A stretch of DNA of 64,000 nt from Bacteroidia bacterium. GTDB taxonomy: Bacteria > Bacteroidota > Bacteroidia > J057. Shown here one piece after another: positions 17,492-27,330 of the stretch. The notes beneath the pieces are model-generated. The model saw nothing but the letters and a program-made list of their open reading frames with translations, did not search any database and was not told where the DNA came from. Both the position numbers and the translations under genes were made by a program. The DNA lies in NCBI GenBank assembly GCA_030430205.1, contig JAUIGE010000013.1, forward strand, positions 105,070-169,069, written 5' to 3'. How positions within the stretch are numbered: position 1 is the first letter of the stretch; each line of letters begins with the position of its first letter.

Positions 17492-18187
17492 ATGCCTGGA
17501 GAAATGTCTTTACCTAATTCAAAAAACAGTTTTGCCATGGAAGATTTGATAGAATTGATAACCGAACACAGAAACTTGCCTCCATTTGAAAGCATCAAAT
17601 TTCATGTAGGAGGAAATGTCTTGCTCCGGCAGGGGGATAGCTTTAAAGTTGAGGTAAGTGCGGAGAATGAAAGCATGATTGATAAGGTGATTACCAAGGT
17701 TCGGCGTAAAAAGCTCAAAATTTACATGGGCGGATGGCGCTCCATTTTTCCTTATCCTAAAGGAGAAATGGAAATCGTGGTGCAGACGCCGGATGTAAAA
17801 CGGATAGAGGTTTCTGGTATGGGAAAAATAACCAGCGATGGCATTTTTACCCTCAATGAGATCAAACTCGTCAGCAGCGGGGTAGGGCGAATGGAGCTCG
17901 ATCTGGACGCTCAATACGTCAAAGTAAACCTGAGCGGTACGGGGGATATCCGGCTGTCGGGAAAAGCAGAAATGCTGGAGGTAAATATGTCGGGCATTGG
18001 CAATGTAGACGCTGGCGCCATGCTCGCGCAGGAAGCGAAAATCAAATCCAGTGGAATCGGAAATGCAAATCTACAGGTAGATAAGTTTCTGAAAATCAGG
18101 GCTTCCAGTATCGGAAACATCCGATACAAAGGCGAAGCCAAAGTAGATAGCCGCTTCAGCGGCCTGGGCAAAGTCGAAAGACTTTAG
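17492..18187 (+). CDS. DUF2807 (putative auto-transporter adhesin head, GIN domain) protein
   Basis: 231 residues. The protein is a right-handed beta-helix-type DUF2807 domain: FESIKFHVGGNVLLRQGDSF opens it, then repeating short strands with GxGxI turns (SGMGKITSDG, SSGVGRMELD, SGTGDIRLSG, SGIGNVDAGA, SSIGNIRYKG). Unlike most family members there is no signal peptide, so it may be cytosolic or exported another way. An internal ATG at 17537 (MEDLIELI) could be the true start, giving 216 residues. Its stop is 3 bp from the stop of the convergent DUF1501 gene. The family is common in Bacteroidota, and its function is unknown. Confidence 0.85.
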   Translation: MPGEMSLPNSKNSFAMEDLIELITEHRNLPPFESIKFHVGGNVLLRQGDSFKVEVSAENESMIDKVITKVRRKKLKIYMGGWRSIFPYPKGEMEIVVQTPDVKRIEVSGMGKITSDGIFTLNEIKLVSSGVGRMELDLDAQYVKVNLSGTGDIRLSGKAEMLEVNMSGIGNVDAGAMLAQEAKIKSSGIGNANLQVDKFLKIRASSIGNIRYKGEAKVDSRFSGLGKVERL

Positions 18188-18190
18188 GGC

Positions 18191-19384
18191 TTAGACTATC
18201 CCCAAAGAATCAAATTCTTTGCCGAGGATCTTCTGCGAAGATACCCCCATCCAATTGTCCAGTACCTCCGCATAGACGGAGCGAAAATCCACGCTCCACG
18301 GCAAATCGCCATCATCGAGCTGTGCCAGGTCAGGCACAGCGTTGTAAATTCCCGCCTTGCGGAGACCTCCGCCTATCAGCAGCAGGTTATTGGCTTTGCC
18401 ATGATCGGTGCCATTGCTGGCATTTTGTTGGACCCGGCGGCCAAACTCCGAAAAAGTCAGAATCAGCGTATCCTCCATGCGACCGTTTCGCTCCAAATCA
18501 CGGACAAGCGCAGCTACTCCCTGCGAATACGTCCCGAAAAGGCGCGCCTGCGTACCTTTTTGGTTGATATGGGTATCAAAACCCGAAAGCGAAGTGTAAA
18601 ACACTTCCGTCTCAACCCCCGAACAAATCAGTTCGGAAATCATCTTCAGGCTCTTGCCGAAGGCATGGGGCGGGTAGATTTCCGTCGAACGGTATACCTT
18701 CGATGCCTCATAAATATAGTCCGTAGACTGGCTCGTCTGTACCAGGCTTTTATACAAAAAGTCCAGATTCCCATCCCGCATCCCGCCATCCCGCACCCCG
18801 CCTCCCACCAAAGCTTGCACATACGCATCCTGCGTAGCCCTATGCATCTGCAGCGGATTCCGCACGGCAAGGCCGTTTGCGTTCTGCCCTTTGAGCGCGA
18901 GGCTGAGCATATCAGCCATTTCGATGACCTTGTGCGGTGCCGCACAGCCTTCGCAACTGTTGTCCAGATAGCGGCCCAGCCAGCCTGTTTGCAGGTATTC
19001 GCTGGCATCGCTGGCCGTATGCCAGATATCCATCGAGCGAAAGTGAGAACGGTTGGGATTGGGGTATCCGACCCCATTGATGAGGGCAAGCTGCCCCTGA
19101 TCGTAAAGTGCCTGCAAGGGCTTCAGAGCGGGATTGAGGCCGATATCGTCGTTGAGGGGAAGTACTTCCTCCATCGCAAGCCGGGGCCGCAGTTTGTAGT
19201 AAATATCATTGCGATAGGGCACAAAGGCATTTAAGCCGTCACAACCGCCGGATAGCTGGATGATGATGAGCTTTTTGCCATCCGTATTCAGGCCGCCATG
19301 GCCCAAAGCCTGCAAAAACTTCGGCATGAATAGAGAGCCGGAAGCCAAAGCTGATATTTTGAGAAAATCTCTTCGGGTACCCAT
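18191..19384 (-). CDS. DUF1501 family protein
   Basis: 397 residues with a twin-arginine-like start (GTRRDFLKISALASGSLF), so probably Tat-exported. Family motifs: IIQLSGGCDGLNAFVPY, NRSHFRSMDIWHTA, SGFDTHINQKGTQ, and TLILTFSEFGRRVQQN followed by GTDHGKANNLLLIGGG. The fold is related to alkaline phosphatase/sulfatase. DUF1501 genes almost always sit beside DUF1800 genes, as here (97 bp downstream of DUF1800 on the same strand). The pair is widespread in Bacteroidota and Planctomycetes and has no established function. An Arg-Asp-Gly-rich loop (about residues 193-206) is encoded by near-heptamer repeats (18772-18807). Confidence 0.9.
   Translation of the reverse strand: MGTRRDFLKISALASGSLFMPKFLQALGHGGLNTDGKKLIIIQLSGGCDGLNAFVPYRNDIYYKLRPRLAMEEVLPLNDDIGLNPALKPLQALYDQGQLALINGVGYPNPNRSHFRSMDIWHTASDASEYLQTGWLGRYLDNSCEGCAAPHKVIEMADMLSLALKGQNANGLAVRNPLQMHRATQDAYVQALVGGGVRDGGMRDGNLDFLYKSLVQTSQSTDYIYEASKVYRSTEIYPPHAFGKSLKMISELICSGVETEVFYTSLSGFDTHINQKGTQARLFGTYSQGVAALVRDLERNGRMEDTLILTFSEFGRRVQQNASNGTDHGKANNLLLIGGGLRKAGIYNAVPDLAQLDDGDLPWSVDFRSVYAEVLDNWMGVSSQKILGKEFDSLGIV
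18772..18807 (-). repeat. near-heptamer repeat inside the DUF1501 gene
   Basis: Plus-strand units CATCCCG, CATCCCG, (C), CATCCCG, CACCCCG, CCTCCCA, with spacings 7, 8, 7, 7. It encodes a Gly/Arg/Asp loop. It resembles the intergenic heptamer arrays in period but not in sequence, so the link is tentative. Confidence 0.55.
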
Positions 19385-19480
19385 TTTGTTTTTTTAGTAA
19401 AAGATCAAAAATATGTAGAGCATGTAAGCAGGCCTACATTTCCTATCATAGAAACCAGCCTTATCTGCGTCCCTCCCCCC

Positions 19481-20887
19481 TCAGCAAAGCTGATACTCCG
19501 GCGTACCCAAAATCCGCATACAAAGCGTCTTGAGGCGCGTTTCATGGTCCCGCTCTTTCACAAAAGACAACAGCTCAGCGTCTGCCATGCGCAGCGGACA
19601 GATCAGAAAAAGCGTTTTCAACAATTCCAGCATATCGGTAGAAGAAAGCCCTTTTGTGGCGCTGGACAGGTTTTTCCAGGCAATATCTGCTTTCAGTTTT
19701 TTGCCAATAGGCTTCTTATCACCTCCCAGCAAATCCAGGCCTTCTTTGCCCGCAAAGTTTTCTATCAAACCCAATTCCAGCTGATAATCAGCTACGATCA
19801 GCGCCTGTGGAATGCGCAGCCGGGCCAGCAAGGTCGTCGAATCAATCCAGGCTCTGTCTTCAGGCCAGCCCGCCACATTGGGGGGATAGAAAAGTACTTG
19901 TCCCAAAGCCTTTTGCAGGAAAAAAGCAGACTCTTTTTCCTTAAATTCCATGTCCAGTTGCCGCATAAGGCCCACTATATACTCGATGGGCGATTTGATG
20001 CGGCTGCCAATCACCTCTTCTGTATAGAAGTGGTCGGAGGTGAAAATCATCTCCATCAGCCCGGCGATATCATAGTTGCTTTTGTAAAAAGCCTCAGACC
20101 AGATGGAAACCATCTTTTCATTCAATTGGGGGCTGACAAAAAATCGGTAGATTTTTTCGGTCAGGTAGCGGGCCGTTTGCGGATTCGCAAGTACGATCGC
20201 GATGATGTCATCGCCATCAAATGTGCCGCTATGTCCCATAAAGGTCTTTTCGCCAAAGTCATGTTGATTTTTGCGAAAAACGAATGCGCCTTTTCCATCA
20301 AATCCCCAGCCGGTGAATGCGCGCGCAGCTTCCTGTATGTCTTTTTCGCTATAGTGACCTCGTCCGAGGGTAAACAGTTCCAGCAGCTCACGTGCAAAGT
20401 TTTCATTGGGTTGAGCCTTCTTATTCTGCTGATTATTAAGGAATTGAAGCATGCCCGGGTTTTGAGAGATGGCGTGCAGCATGTCCCCGAAATTTCCCAG
20501 CGCATGCTTGCGCAGCGTATTGTTTTGCACTTCTGCCAGGAAGCCGTTGCGCAGGTTGCAGGCGAAATGGTCGTGCCAGAAAAGGGTCATTTTTTCCCGA
20601 AAAAATGCAGGAGTCTTCGCCATATAGCTCAACCAGGCATGATTGAGTTCTCGTACTGTTTCTTTGTTTGCCTTGCGAAAAGCGCGTTTTTCCTCCTTGC
20701 TCATATATTTGGGCAGCGTCAGCAATTCGCCCGAAACCCGCCTGATATCCTCCTTACTCTTCGAGTCTTTCATGATTTTGGATACCAGGGTGGAAATATT
20801 TCCTCTGGGCAGATTCATCAATTCCTGCAGGCTGAGGCCAAAGCCTGCGCGATTGTACAGATGTTGTGCGTGTTTGAGTTTCATCAT
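19481..20887 (-). CDS. DUF1800 family protein
   Basis: 468 residues, helical throughout. Motifs seen: HLYNRAGFGLSLQEL at the start, TLFWHDHFACNLRNGF, ALGNFGDMLHAISQNPGML, NENFARELLELFTLGRGHYS followed by DIQEAARAFTGWGF, and YPPNVAGWPEDRAWI. No signal peptide is visible, although its DUF1501 partner is Tat-exported. It lies upstream of DUF1501 as first gene of the pair. Starts at tandem ATGs (20887 and 20884). Function unknown for the family. Confidence 0.9.
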   Translation of the reverse strand: MMKLKHAQHLYNRAGFGLSLQELMNLPRGNISTLVSKIMKDSKSKEDIRRVSGELLTLPKYMSKEEKRAFRKANKETVRELNHAWLSYMAKTPAFFREKMTLFWHDHFACNLRNGFLAEVQNNTLRKHALGNFGDMLHAISQNPGMLQFLNNQQNKKAQPNENFARELLELFTLGRGHYSEKDIQEAARAFTGWGFDGKGAFVFRKNQHDFGEKTFMGHSGTFDGDDIIAIVLANPQTARYLTEKIYRFFVSPQLNEKMVSIWSEAFYKSNYDIAGLMEMIFTSDHFYTEEVIGSRIKSPIEYIVGLMRQLDMEFKEKESAFFLQKALGQVLFYPPNVAGWPEDRAWIDSTTLLARLRIPQALIVADYQLELGLIENFAGKEGLDLLGGDKKPIGKKLKADIAWKNLSSATKGLSSTDMLELLKTLFLICPLRMADAELLSFVKERDHETRLKTLCMRILGTPEYQLC

Positions 20888-20960
20888 AAGTCAGACTGGC
20901 CATCAGGCCAAAAGTTTAACGCAGTTTTTCCCTAATTTCGTCCCCACAAACAAAGTATGC

Positions 20961-21926
20961 ATGTCCTTCTCCGCTGATACCTTTATCCAACGGCTTTTTG
21001 GTGCAAATCCTGATTTTGAAAGCCTGTCAAATGAACTTTGGCAGTACCAACGTGTGCAAAATCCTATCATGCGGCGCTTCCTGGATCTGCTGGGGACGGA
21101 GGAAAAAACCTTTATGCCCATCTCTTTTTTCAAAGAGCATGACATGAAATGTGGAGGCGATTGGTCGCCCGTGGCGACTTTTGAGAGCAGCGGGACCACA
21201 GGGCAAATTCCCTCCCGCCACCATATTCTCGATATGAATATCTACCGCCAGGCGGCCCTGGAGGGCTTTTTTCACTTTTTCGAGCGAAAGTCCTACCGCA
21301 TATTGGCGCTTTTGCCTTCCTATCTGGAAAGAGGAAATTCTTCTTTGGTACAGATGGTGAAGCTCTGGATAGATGAATTTGGGCTGCCGGGCAGCGGTTT
21401 TTACCTCTACAATTTTGAGGCGCTGGAGCAGGCCATCAGCGAGGCTGCTGATGCAGGAGAGCCTATCCTGCTGATAGGTGTCGCTTTTGCGCTGCTGGAT
21501 TTTGCGGAGCAAAATACAACTCCCTTACCGCCCGATACCATCGTGCTGGAGACAGGCGGCATGAAAGGCCGCAAAGAAGAAATTATTCGCGATGAGCTGC
21601 ATCAGCTCCTGACTAAAGGATTGAAAATCAATCAAATAGGGTCTGAATACGGCATGACTGAGTTGCTCAGTCAGATGTATGCGAAAAGCGCTGGGCGCTT
21701 TTTTGCGCCGCCATGGGCGAAAGTCGTCATCTCAGATATTCATCTGAGCAGCCTGCCCAAAGCCATCGGCCAATCAGGCCGCATCAACCTCATTGACCTC
21801 GCCAATGTGCATAGCTGCGCTTTCATCTCGACCGATGACATCGGTCGCATGTATCCTGATGGCTCTTTTGAAGTCCTGGGAAGATTGGATGACAGCGAAA
21901 TGCGCGGATGCAGCTTGATGTATTAG
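20961..21926 (+). CDS. LuxE/PaaK-like acyl-protein synthetase or acyl-adenylating enzyme
   Basis: 321 residues. An adenylate-forming enzyme core is recognised by VATFESSGTTGQIPSRHH (the SSGTTG phosphate loop at 76-81), the aromatic-turn motif IGSEYGMTELLSQMY and the late FISTDDIGRMYPDG plus LGRLDDSEMRGC hinge. Length and architecture match LuxE/PaaK-type proteins, which activate an acyl or aryl acid with ATP. The start is the ATG at 20961; the frame is open further upstream but overlaps the DUF1800 gene on the other strand. Its stop is one base from the stop of the convergent M14 peptidase gene. Substrate not predictable. Related LuxE-like genes occur alone in many Bacteroidota. Confidence 0.85.
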   Translation: MSFSADTFIQRLFGANPDFESLSNELWQYQRVQNPIMRRFLDLLGTEEKTFMPISFFKEHDMKCGGDWSPVATFESSGTTGQIPSRHHILDMNIYRQAALEGFFHFFERKSYRILALLPSYLERGNSSLVQMVKLWIDEFGLPGSGFYLYNFEALEQAISEAADAGEPILLIGVAFALLDFAEQNTTPLPPDTIVLETGGMKGRKEEIIRDELHQLLTKGLKINQIGSEYGMTELLSQMYAKSAGRFFAPPWAKVVISDIHLSSLPKAIGQSGRINLIDLANVHSCAFISTDDIGRMYPDGSFEVLGRLDDSEMRGCSLMY

Positions 21927-21927
21927 G

Positions 21928-24474
21928 TTAAAAGAAAATAGCATTTCCCATAAGAAGCTTGCCGCTATGCCAAAACGCACGAAATATGGGTGAATCTGTC
22001 ATATAAATGATTTTTCCGTCGCCATAATTTTCCACGCCTATAGCCAGGCTATTGTCTACTTTTTGCTTGATGCGAGCCCCTACAAAGCCCATGATATGGC
22101 TTTCTTCACCGAATATGCCCACATTTTGATGAGAATTGGCTGAGCCTCCCAAAAGAGGGTAGGTGTTTTTGTTGCGTTTCATCAAATAGGTTTCATTGCC
22201 AAAACCAAAGGCCAGGGGATGGCTTTCATCCAGGGTCAGGCGGTAAATACTTCCGGCAATCGTATTGCTGAGATAGGATCTCTCCTGATCCTCATAGCGA
22301 TCTGCACGGGACAGTTTCAAATCGAAATCAAGAGAAAAGGAGCGCTTTTGAGCGATTTTCTCTGCTGCCAGCATGTCTTTGGCCAGTTGGGTGAAAATGT
22401 TTTTATCATCATCTTCCGCAAATTGACTGAAGGCCTGAATGGCTTTTTCCATCACAAGCAGTTTGCCGCCCTTATTTGCAAAATTGAGCAATTGATCGCG
22501 GTAAGCCTCCAGGTTTCCGGAAGGAAGAATAATCACATCATATTCATTCAGGGAAATGTCGTCCAAAAAGTCGGTATGCAGCAGGCTGATAGGGTAGTGG
22601 AGCACCTGCTCAAAATAGTGCCATACCTCCCCAAAACTGGTAGGTGTTATTTCTTCCCCCCCCACCAAAGCGACGCGGGGAGCATCTATAAACGCCTGAG
22701 AGCCAGAGCCTATGTCATTTCCTTCCAGCATGCCTGAACTGATGTAGCTCAATTCACATTGGTTTTTGTTTGCCAGTAAAACCACTTCTTTTTCGTAGCC
22801 TGGCTTATTTTCAGCGGCTGAAATGATGAGGGTGCCCCGCCCGAACTGTTTTCCGTCAACGGAAATCGGTGCTTTGGCGTAGCGTAGGTGTATCCCCTTT
22901 TGCAGCAAGGCGGAAAGAAGTTGCAGGTCCTTCACACTTGACCAGGGGCAAAAAATGGCATAGGGGCTTTTTTCAGGCAATTCATTGGGCTGAAAGCCAG
23001 GTGCAGCCGCCGTCTGCGTCAGGTTGATGCGGCTCTTGCAGGCATAGGCTTCCACCTGGTAGGCATAAGGCAGCGCCCAGGCTGTCAAATCATAAGTGAG
23101 AGAATCGCTGAGCGCTGTATGCGGCTCAAATAAGACCTGTACAAGCCTGCCCTGAGGCTGGAAGGAGCTGATAAGCAGATCGCCTTTTTCTACCGTAAAT
23201 TTTTCCTGCTCACGGTTTTTGAAAAAGGAATAGCCTTCAAAATTTTTGTTGATATCTGACGCCACAAAACTATATGCAATCTGTTGGCGGTCAAGTAATT
23301 GGCAGAGAGCCTGGATATTTCCGGGCTGATTGGTCTGCTTGACGATGTAGCTTTTGTAGGTACCCGTTGGGAGGGTAGATGCGATTTTGAAGTAGTCTTC
23401 ATAGGATGAAAGGAGCTGCTTGCGCTGGGCAAAAGCCAACTCTACAGTGGAGATGCTGGTGGTGAGATGATGCTGAAGCCTTTCTGCTAAATAAAGGCTG
23501 TCGCCCCGCTCGCGCCTGACCAGCCTTCCGGCTCTGCCAGATCCGCCCTGCTCATAGGTAAAGCCTTGGGCCCCGTTGAAGATGGGCCAGGTGTCTCCGT
23601 AGCTGGGGTAGTAGAGGTCAAAAACCTCCCCAGTATAGTACAGCCAATGATTTTGATCGAAATAGCGGGCGTGGTTTGCGCCCATAAGTTGCTGGAAGCG
23701 GCGCTGCCAGGAGGTGATCTGAGGATGGTAAGGCTCCGCTGCCGGAGCGAAAAAATAGGGCGAATTATAGCCCATTTCATGAAAATCCACATGCAATTGT
23801 GGCATCCATTCCTGGTAGAAAGCAACGCGTTGCTGGCTTTCAGGCTGGCTTTGCCAGGCCCAGTCGCGGTTGAGGTCGAAGAGATAATGGTTAAATCTGC
23901 CTCCAGGCCAGCTTTGCTGGTGCTCCCAGCTGTGAGGGTTGGCGTCGCCTTGCAGGCCGCTGACCTGTCGGTACCAGTTGACATAGCGATCCCGACCATC
24001 GGGATTGAGGCAGGGGTCGAGGATCACGACCAGGGAGTCTAGCCAGGGGCGGTAGGCTTCATTTTGCGTTAATTCATACAAAAAAAGCATGGCCGACTCA
24101 CTACATACCGCTTCGTCACCATGTACATTGTAACTCATCCAAATGATGGCAATGTCCTCTTCTTTGGCTTTTCCAGCCATCAAACTGGCTTTTTGCAGGT
24201 TGTTAAGGCGAATGGCTTCCAGCCGTTGCTGGTTTTTTTCGGAAGTGATGATGGCCGCCATCAAAGGCCTGCCTTCCGGCGTTTTGCCATAGGAATGGAG
24301 CCTCACAAGCGGACTGCCGGCTGCTACAGCCTCAAAATAATCCACCACTTCATGATGACGGGAAAACTGGCTTCCCATTTCAAAGCCCAGAATCTCCTCA
24401 GGATGAGGAATTTGCTGAGCCAAAATTCCTGAACTCAGCCAGGCAAACAAAATTGCAATTACACCTATCTTCAT
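21928..24474 (-). CDS. M14 family zinc carboxypeptidase
   Basis: 848 residues, signal peptide 1-20 (ending GILAQ). The M14 domain spans about 30-350: zinc ligands His118 and Glu121 in SYNVHGDEAV, PCLNPDGRDRYVNWYRQ with the substrate-binding Arg region, FDLNRDWAWQ, and a later His232 in QLHVDFHEMGYNSP. The C-terminal half contains a Rossmann-like glutamine-amidotransferase-type section (RVALVGGEEITPTSFGEVWH; DVIILPSGNLEAYRDQLLNF). This architecture recurs in Bacteroidota secreted or periplasmic peptidases. ATG at 24474 preferred over TTG at 24480. It is last in a minus-strand run starting with the ATL gene. Confidence 0.92.
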   Translation of the reverse strand: MKIGVIAILFAWLSSGILAQQIPHPEEILGFEMGSQFSRHHEVVDYFEAVAAGSPLVRLHSYGKTPEGRPLMAAIITSEKNQQRLEAIRLNNLQKASLMAGKAKEEDIAIIWMSYNVHGDEAVCSESAMLFLYELTQNEAYRPWLDSLVVILDPCLNPDGRDRYVNWYRQVSGLQGDANPHSWEHQQSWPGGRFNHYLFDLNRDWAWQSQPESQQRVAFYQEWMPQLHVDFHEMGYNSPYFFAPAAEPYHPQITSWQRRFQQLMGANHARYFDQNHWLYYTGEVFDLYYPSYGDTWPIFNGAQGFTYEQGGSGRAGRLVRRERGDSLYLAERLQHHLTTSISTVELAFAQRKQLLSSYEDYFKIASTLPTGTYKSYIVKQTNQPGNIQALCQLLDRQQIAYSFVASDINKNFEGYSFFKNREQEKFTVEKGDLLISSFQPQGRLVQVLFEPHTALSDSLTYDLTAWALPYAYQVEAYACKSRINLTQTAAAPGFQPNELPEKSPYAIFCPWSSVKDLQLLSALLQKGIHLRYAKAPISVDGKQFGRGTLIISAAENKPGYEKEVVLLANKNQCELSYISSGMLEGNDIGSGSQAFIDAPRVALVGGEEITPTSFGEVWHYFEQVLHYPISLLHTDFLDDISLNEYDVIILPSGNLEAYRDQLLNFANKGGKLLVMEKAIQAFSQFAEDDDKNIFTQLAKDMLAAEKIAQKRSFSLDFDLKLSRADRYEDQERSYLSNTIAGSIYRLTLDESHPLAFGFGNETYLMKRNKNTYPLLGGSANSHQNVGIFGEESHIMGFVGARIKQKVDNSLAIGVENYGDGKIIYMTDSPIFRAFWHSGKLLMGNAIFF

Positions 24475-24486
24475 TTCCAAATTCTC

Positions 24487-25047
24487 TTAATTCTTTCTCC
24501 ACCCGTCATCTTCTGCGCGTGGGATGCCCTTCTGCATGATTTTTTCAGCAAAAATATACTGTACCTGCTCAATGCGGATATTGGCTCCCCCTCCGGGTTC
24601 ATAGAGTATCTCACAAACGAAATTTCTGCTGCCCAGGGGAAAGTTGAATTTCTGGTTGGTGCCGTTTCGGAGAAAATTTTCTTTAAATGCCTCTTCAAAC
24701 TCTGTCCTGTAAAGCGCATAGGTAGGATCTTCGAAGTATATAGCATGCATAAGAGCTTGCGTTTCTTCCACCCAAAAAGAGGGTTTGGGGTTGATCTCTT
24801 CGGGTTTGATGAGTAACAAAATAGAGATATGATGTCGCTTGCAGCCTGTCTGGCTGATCACCAGCCTGCGCCCACGCCCCAACTGGGCGCGTTCCCACTT
24901 TTTGAAATCATCCCAATGATGATCGGTGAAAAAGGGATTATAGGCGGCTATAACCGGCTTTAAATCTTCCTTTTGTATGCGGCAATCTGCCTGTTGTCCC
25001 CAAACTGAGAGTGGTAACAGCAAGAGCAGAAATAGATGTCGAAGCAT
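24487..25047 (-). CDS. exported protein of unknown function
   Basis: 186 residues with a signal peptide (MLRHLFLLLLLPLSVWGQQ, cleavage near 19). The mature part has no motif I recognise. It has three Cys after the signal (about 22, 69 and 143), an aromatic-rich acidic start, and a C-terminal IRIEQVQYIFAEKI strand. It lies 12 bp upstream of the M14 peptidase, so it is probably co-transcribed and could be a periplasmic partner. Function unknown. Confidence 0.7.
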   Translation of the reverse strand: MLRHLFLLLLLPLSVWGQQADCRIQKEDLKPVIAAYNPFFTDHHWDDFKKWERAQLGRGRRLVISQTGCKRHHISILLLIKPEEINPKPSFWVEETQALMHAIYFEDPTYALYRTEFEEAFKENFLRNGTNQKFNFPLGSRNFVCEILYEPGGGANIRIEQVQYIFAEKIMQKGIPRAEDDGWRKN

Positions 25048-25088
25048 AGGCGGAACGTATCTATCGAGGCTATGCTGAATAGCCTGTA

Positions 25089-26156
25089 TTATTTCTTTTC
25101 AAGGTTGCGAACGGCCTGGTCATAGACCCGACGCATACCCTCTACGAGGCCAATCCGTGGCTTCCATCCCAACTCATTGAAGACGTAGTCCATATTGGCA
25201 TAGCGGGCATGCACGCCGACGGGCTTGTCCAGCAAGGTCTTGATGGGCGGTTTATATCCGGCAAAATCGGTGAAGATGTCAATGATCTCAAGGAAAGAAG
25301 TAACCTTTCCTGAACCGATATTGATAGCACTGCCATCTTTGATGTGGTCCATAGCAAAGAGCATGCATTCGATGCAATCTTCGATATGGACGAAGTCGCG
25401 TCCCTGCTTGCCTGTGCCCCAGACTTCGAAAGGCGTTTCCTTTCCGGCGGCACGTGCTGCGATAGCAGGAACAGGATAACTCAGGTCCTGATCCTCTCCG
25501 TAGCCGGAGAAGGGGCGGATGCAGGTGACCGATAGGTCATAGTGTGCTGCTGCGATGCGGGCGAGATACTCGCCTGTCAATTTTGACCAACCGTAGGTCA
25601 TGTCAGGCTGTCCCAGACGACCGTGGTCGAAGTCTATATCGCTTTCTGAAAGCGCGATGTGATCTGTTTCTTTCTGTAAATCAACAGGATATGCAGCACT
25701 GGAGCTGGGATACATGACACGCTCAGGCTTGTGGCGCACCGCCCAGAAGAAAAACTCCGCGTCTATGGCGAGATCAAGGGCCACCATCATGGGGTCGCCG
25801 TCAATTTTAGCCCTGCCGCCAACAATGGCTGCAAAGTGAAAGACATCGCTGAAGCGAGTCACTCCAAAGGTGTCTTTCAGCCAGCTTGGCTTTTCGAGTG
25901 CATGGAGCAGGAAACGGCGGAAGTCGCCCTTCCAAAAAACGACACGATCTCCTTCTCCCCAATATTCAATATTGCCTTCTGTGCGGTTAGCTTGATTGGT
26001 ACCGAAGGTATCCTCGACAGCGATCCACTCGCTGGGGTTGGTGCCTACCGAAAGATCATCTACGATGATGATGGTGTCTTGAGTGGTGCGATACAAGTAT
26101 TTTGCAACATTGCGGCCTACAAATCCACAGCCGCCGGATACAAGATGGTATTTCAT
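25089..26156 (-). CDS. NAD-dependent epimerase/dehydratase (extended SDR)
   Basis: 355 residues. Rossmann motif GGCGFVG at 8-14, Ser-rich SSSAAYP at 151-157 and the catalytic Tyr188-x3-Lys192 in [11 protein letters not shown] identify an extended short-chain dehydrogenase. These enzymes modify nucleotide-diphosphate sugars (epimerisation, decarboxylation or 4,6-dehydration). The segment [20 protein letters not shown] and [17 protein letters not shown] are typical of UDP-sugar family members. The sugar is not assignable. The GT2 gene lies upstream on the same strand, separated by a 136-bp heptamer array, so the two may belong to one surface-sugar pathway. Confidence 0.88.
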   Translation of the reverse strand: MKYHLVSGGCGFVGRNVAKYLYRTTQDTIIIVDDLSVGTNPSEWIAVEDTFGTNQANRTEGNIEYWGEGDRVVFWKGDFRRFLLHALEKPSWLKDTFGVTRFSDVFHFAAIVGGRAKIDGDPMMVALDLAIDAEFFFWAVRHKPERVMYPSSSAAYPVDLQKETDHIALSESDIDFDHGRLGQPDMTYGWSKLTGEYLARIAAAHYDLSVTCIRPFSGYGEDQDLSYPVPAIAARAAGKETPFEVWGTGKQGRDFVHIEDCIECMLFAMDHIKDGSAINIGSGKVTSFLEIIDIFTDFAGYKPPIKTLLDKPVGVHARYANMDYVFNELGWKPRIGLVEGMRRVYDQAVRNLEKK

Positions 26157-26180
26157 GAATAGAATTTGTTTAGAAGATAA

Positions 26181-26312
<132 letters not shown>

Positions 26313-26316
<4 letters not shown>

Positions 26317-27266
26317 CTGACCAGCTCTTCGCCGATTTCTTCTTTGATTTTGTATTCGTTTCGAATCGAAGAATTGCGGCCAATCAGCTCGCCCAGCAGG
26401 CCTATACTAAAGAGGACCATCCCAGTCAAAAGGGATGTTGAGCCAAAGATCATCGCGGGTAGGCGATGTGAGATGCCTTCTCCCCAGACGATTTTTACAA
26501 ATAAGAGATATAACAGGGCTACGCCCCCTATCAGCATGAAAATCATGCCCCAAAAACCAAAAAAATGAAGCGGCCGCTTCAGGTATTTTTGGGTAAGTAC
26601 CAAAGAAATCAGGTCCAAAACGCCTTTAACGCCTCTGCTGAGGCCTGAAAATTTGCTTTTACCATGGATGCGCTCGCGGTGAGCCACCACTTTTTCTCCG
26701 ATTTTTTTAAATCCAGCATATTGGGCCATCACAGGGATATAGCGATGCATTTCGCCATATACCTCTATATTTTTTACCACTTCATTCTTGTATGCTTTAA
26801 GCCCACAGTTGAAGTCGTTCAATTTGATGCCCGATACCTTGCGGGTTAGGGCATTGAAAAATTTGGAGGGAAATGTTTTGGAAAAAGGGTCATGGCGCTC
26901 TTTTTTCCAGCCTGACACCAGATCTAAGCCCTGAACCATGATCATGTCATACAACTCTTTGATCTCTGTGGGATTATCCTGAAGATCGGCGTCCATGGTG
27001 ATGACCACGTCCCCCTGGGCTGCCTGAAAACCCACATGCAAAGCTGCAGACTTGCCATAGTTACGCTGAAAGCGGAGACCTTTGAGGGCCGGATATTTCA
27101 GCTGTAGATTTTTTACTACCTCCCAGGAAGTGTCTGTACTCCCATCATCAATCATGATTACTTCATAGCTGAAGTCATGTTTTTGTGTATTCTCATGGAT
27201 TTCTTCCATGAGCTGTGGAAGGGAGCCCTCTTCATTATATAAAGGAATTACAACAGATATATCCAT
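26313..27266 (-). CDS. family 2 glycosyltransferase with C-terminal membrane helices (DPM1/GtrB-like)
   Basis: About 317 residues. The GT-A domain starts with [18 protein letters not shown], carries MIDDGSTD and the metal-binding DADLQDNP, and ends with two transmembrane helices (about 230-255 and 265-290: [20 protein letters not shown]). This matches polyprenyl-phosphate glucosyl/mannosyl transferases of the GtrB/DPM1 type, which load sugars onto undecaprenyl phosphate at the inner membrane. Start taken as ATG 27266; 27275 is an alternative, and a longer frame overlaps the NlpC gene. The last codons (GTC AGT TAG) match the heptamer array. Products could feed the GT-C enzymes at 9.3-13 kb, an inference. 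Confidence 0.88.
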
Positions 27267-27330
27267 CACATTCATAGCATTTTGAAAAAGAGGACGCAAG
27301 TTAATTAAAATTGTTTTGAGTTCCCGAGAC

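Noticed and set aside
20643..20960. Longer start for the LuxE-like gene
   Set aside because: It overlaps the DUF1800 gene on the opposite strand, and homologues begin near MSFSAD.
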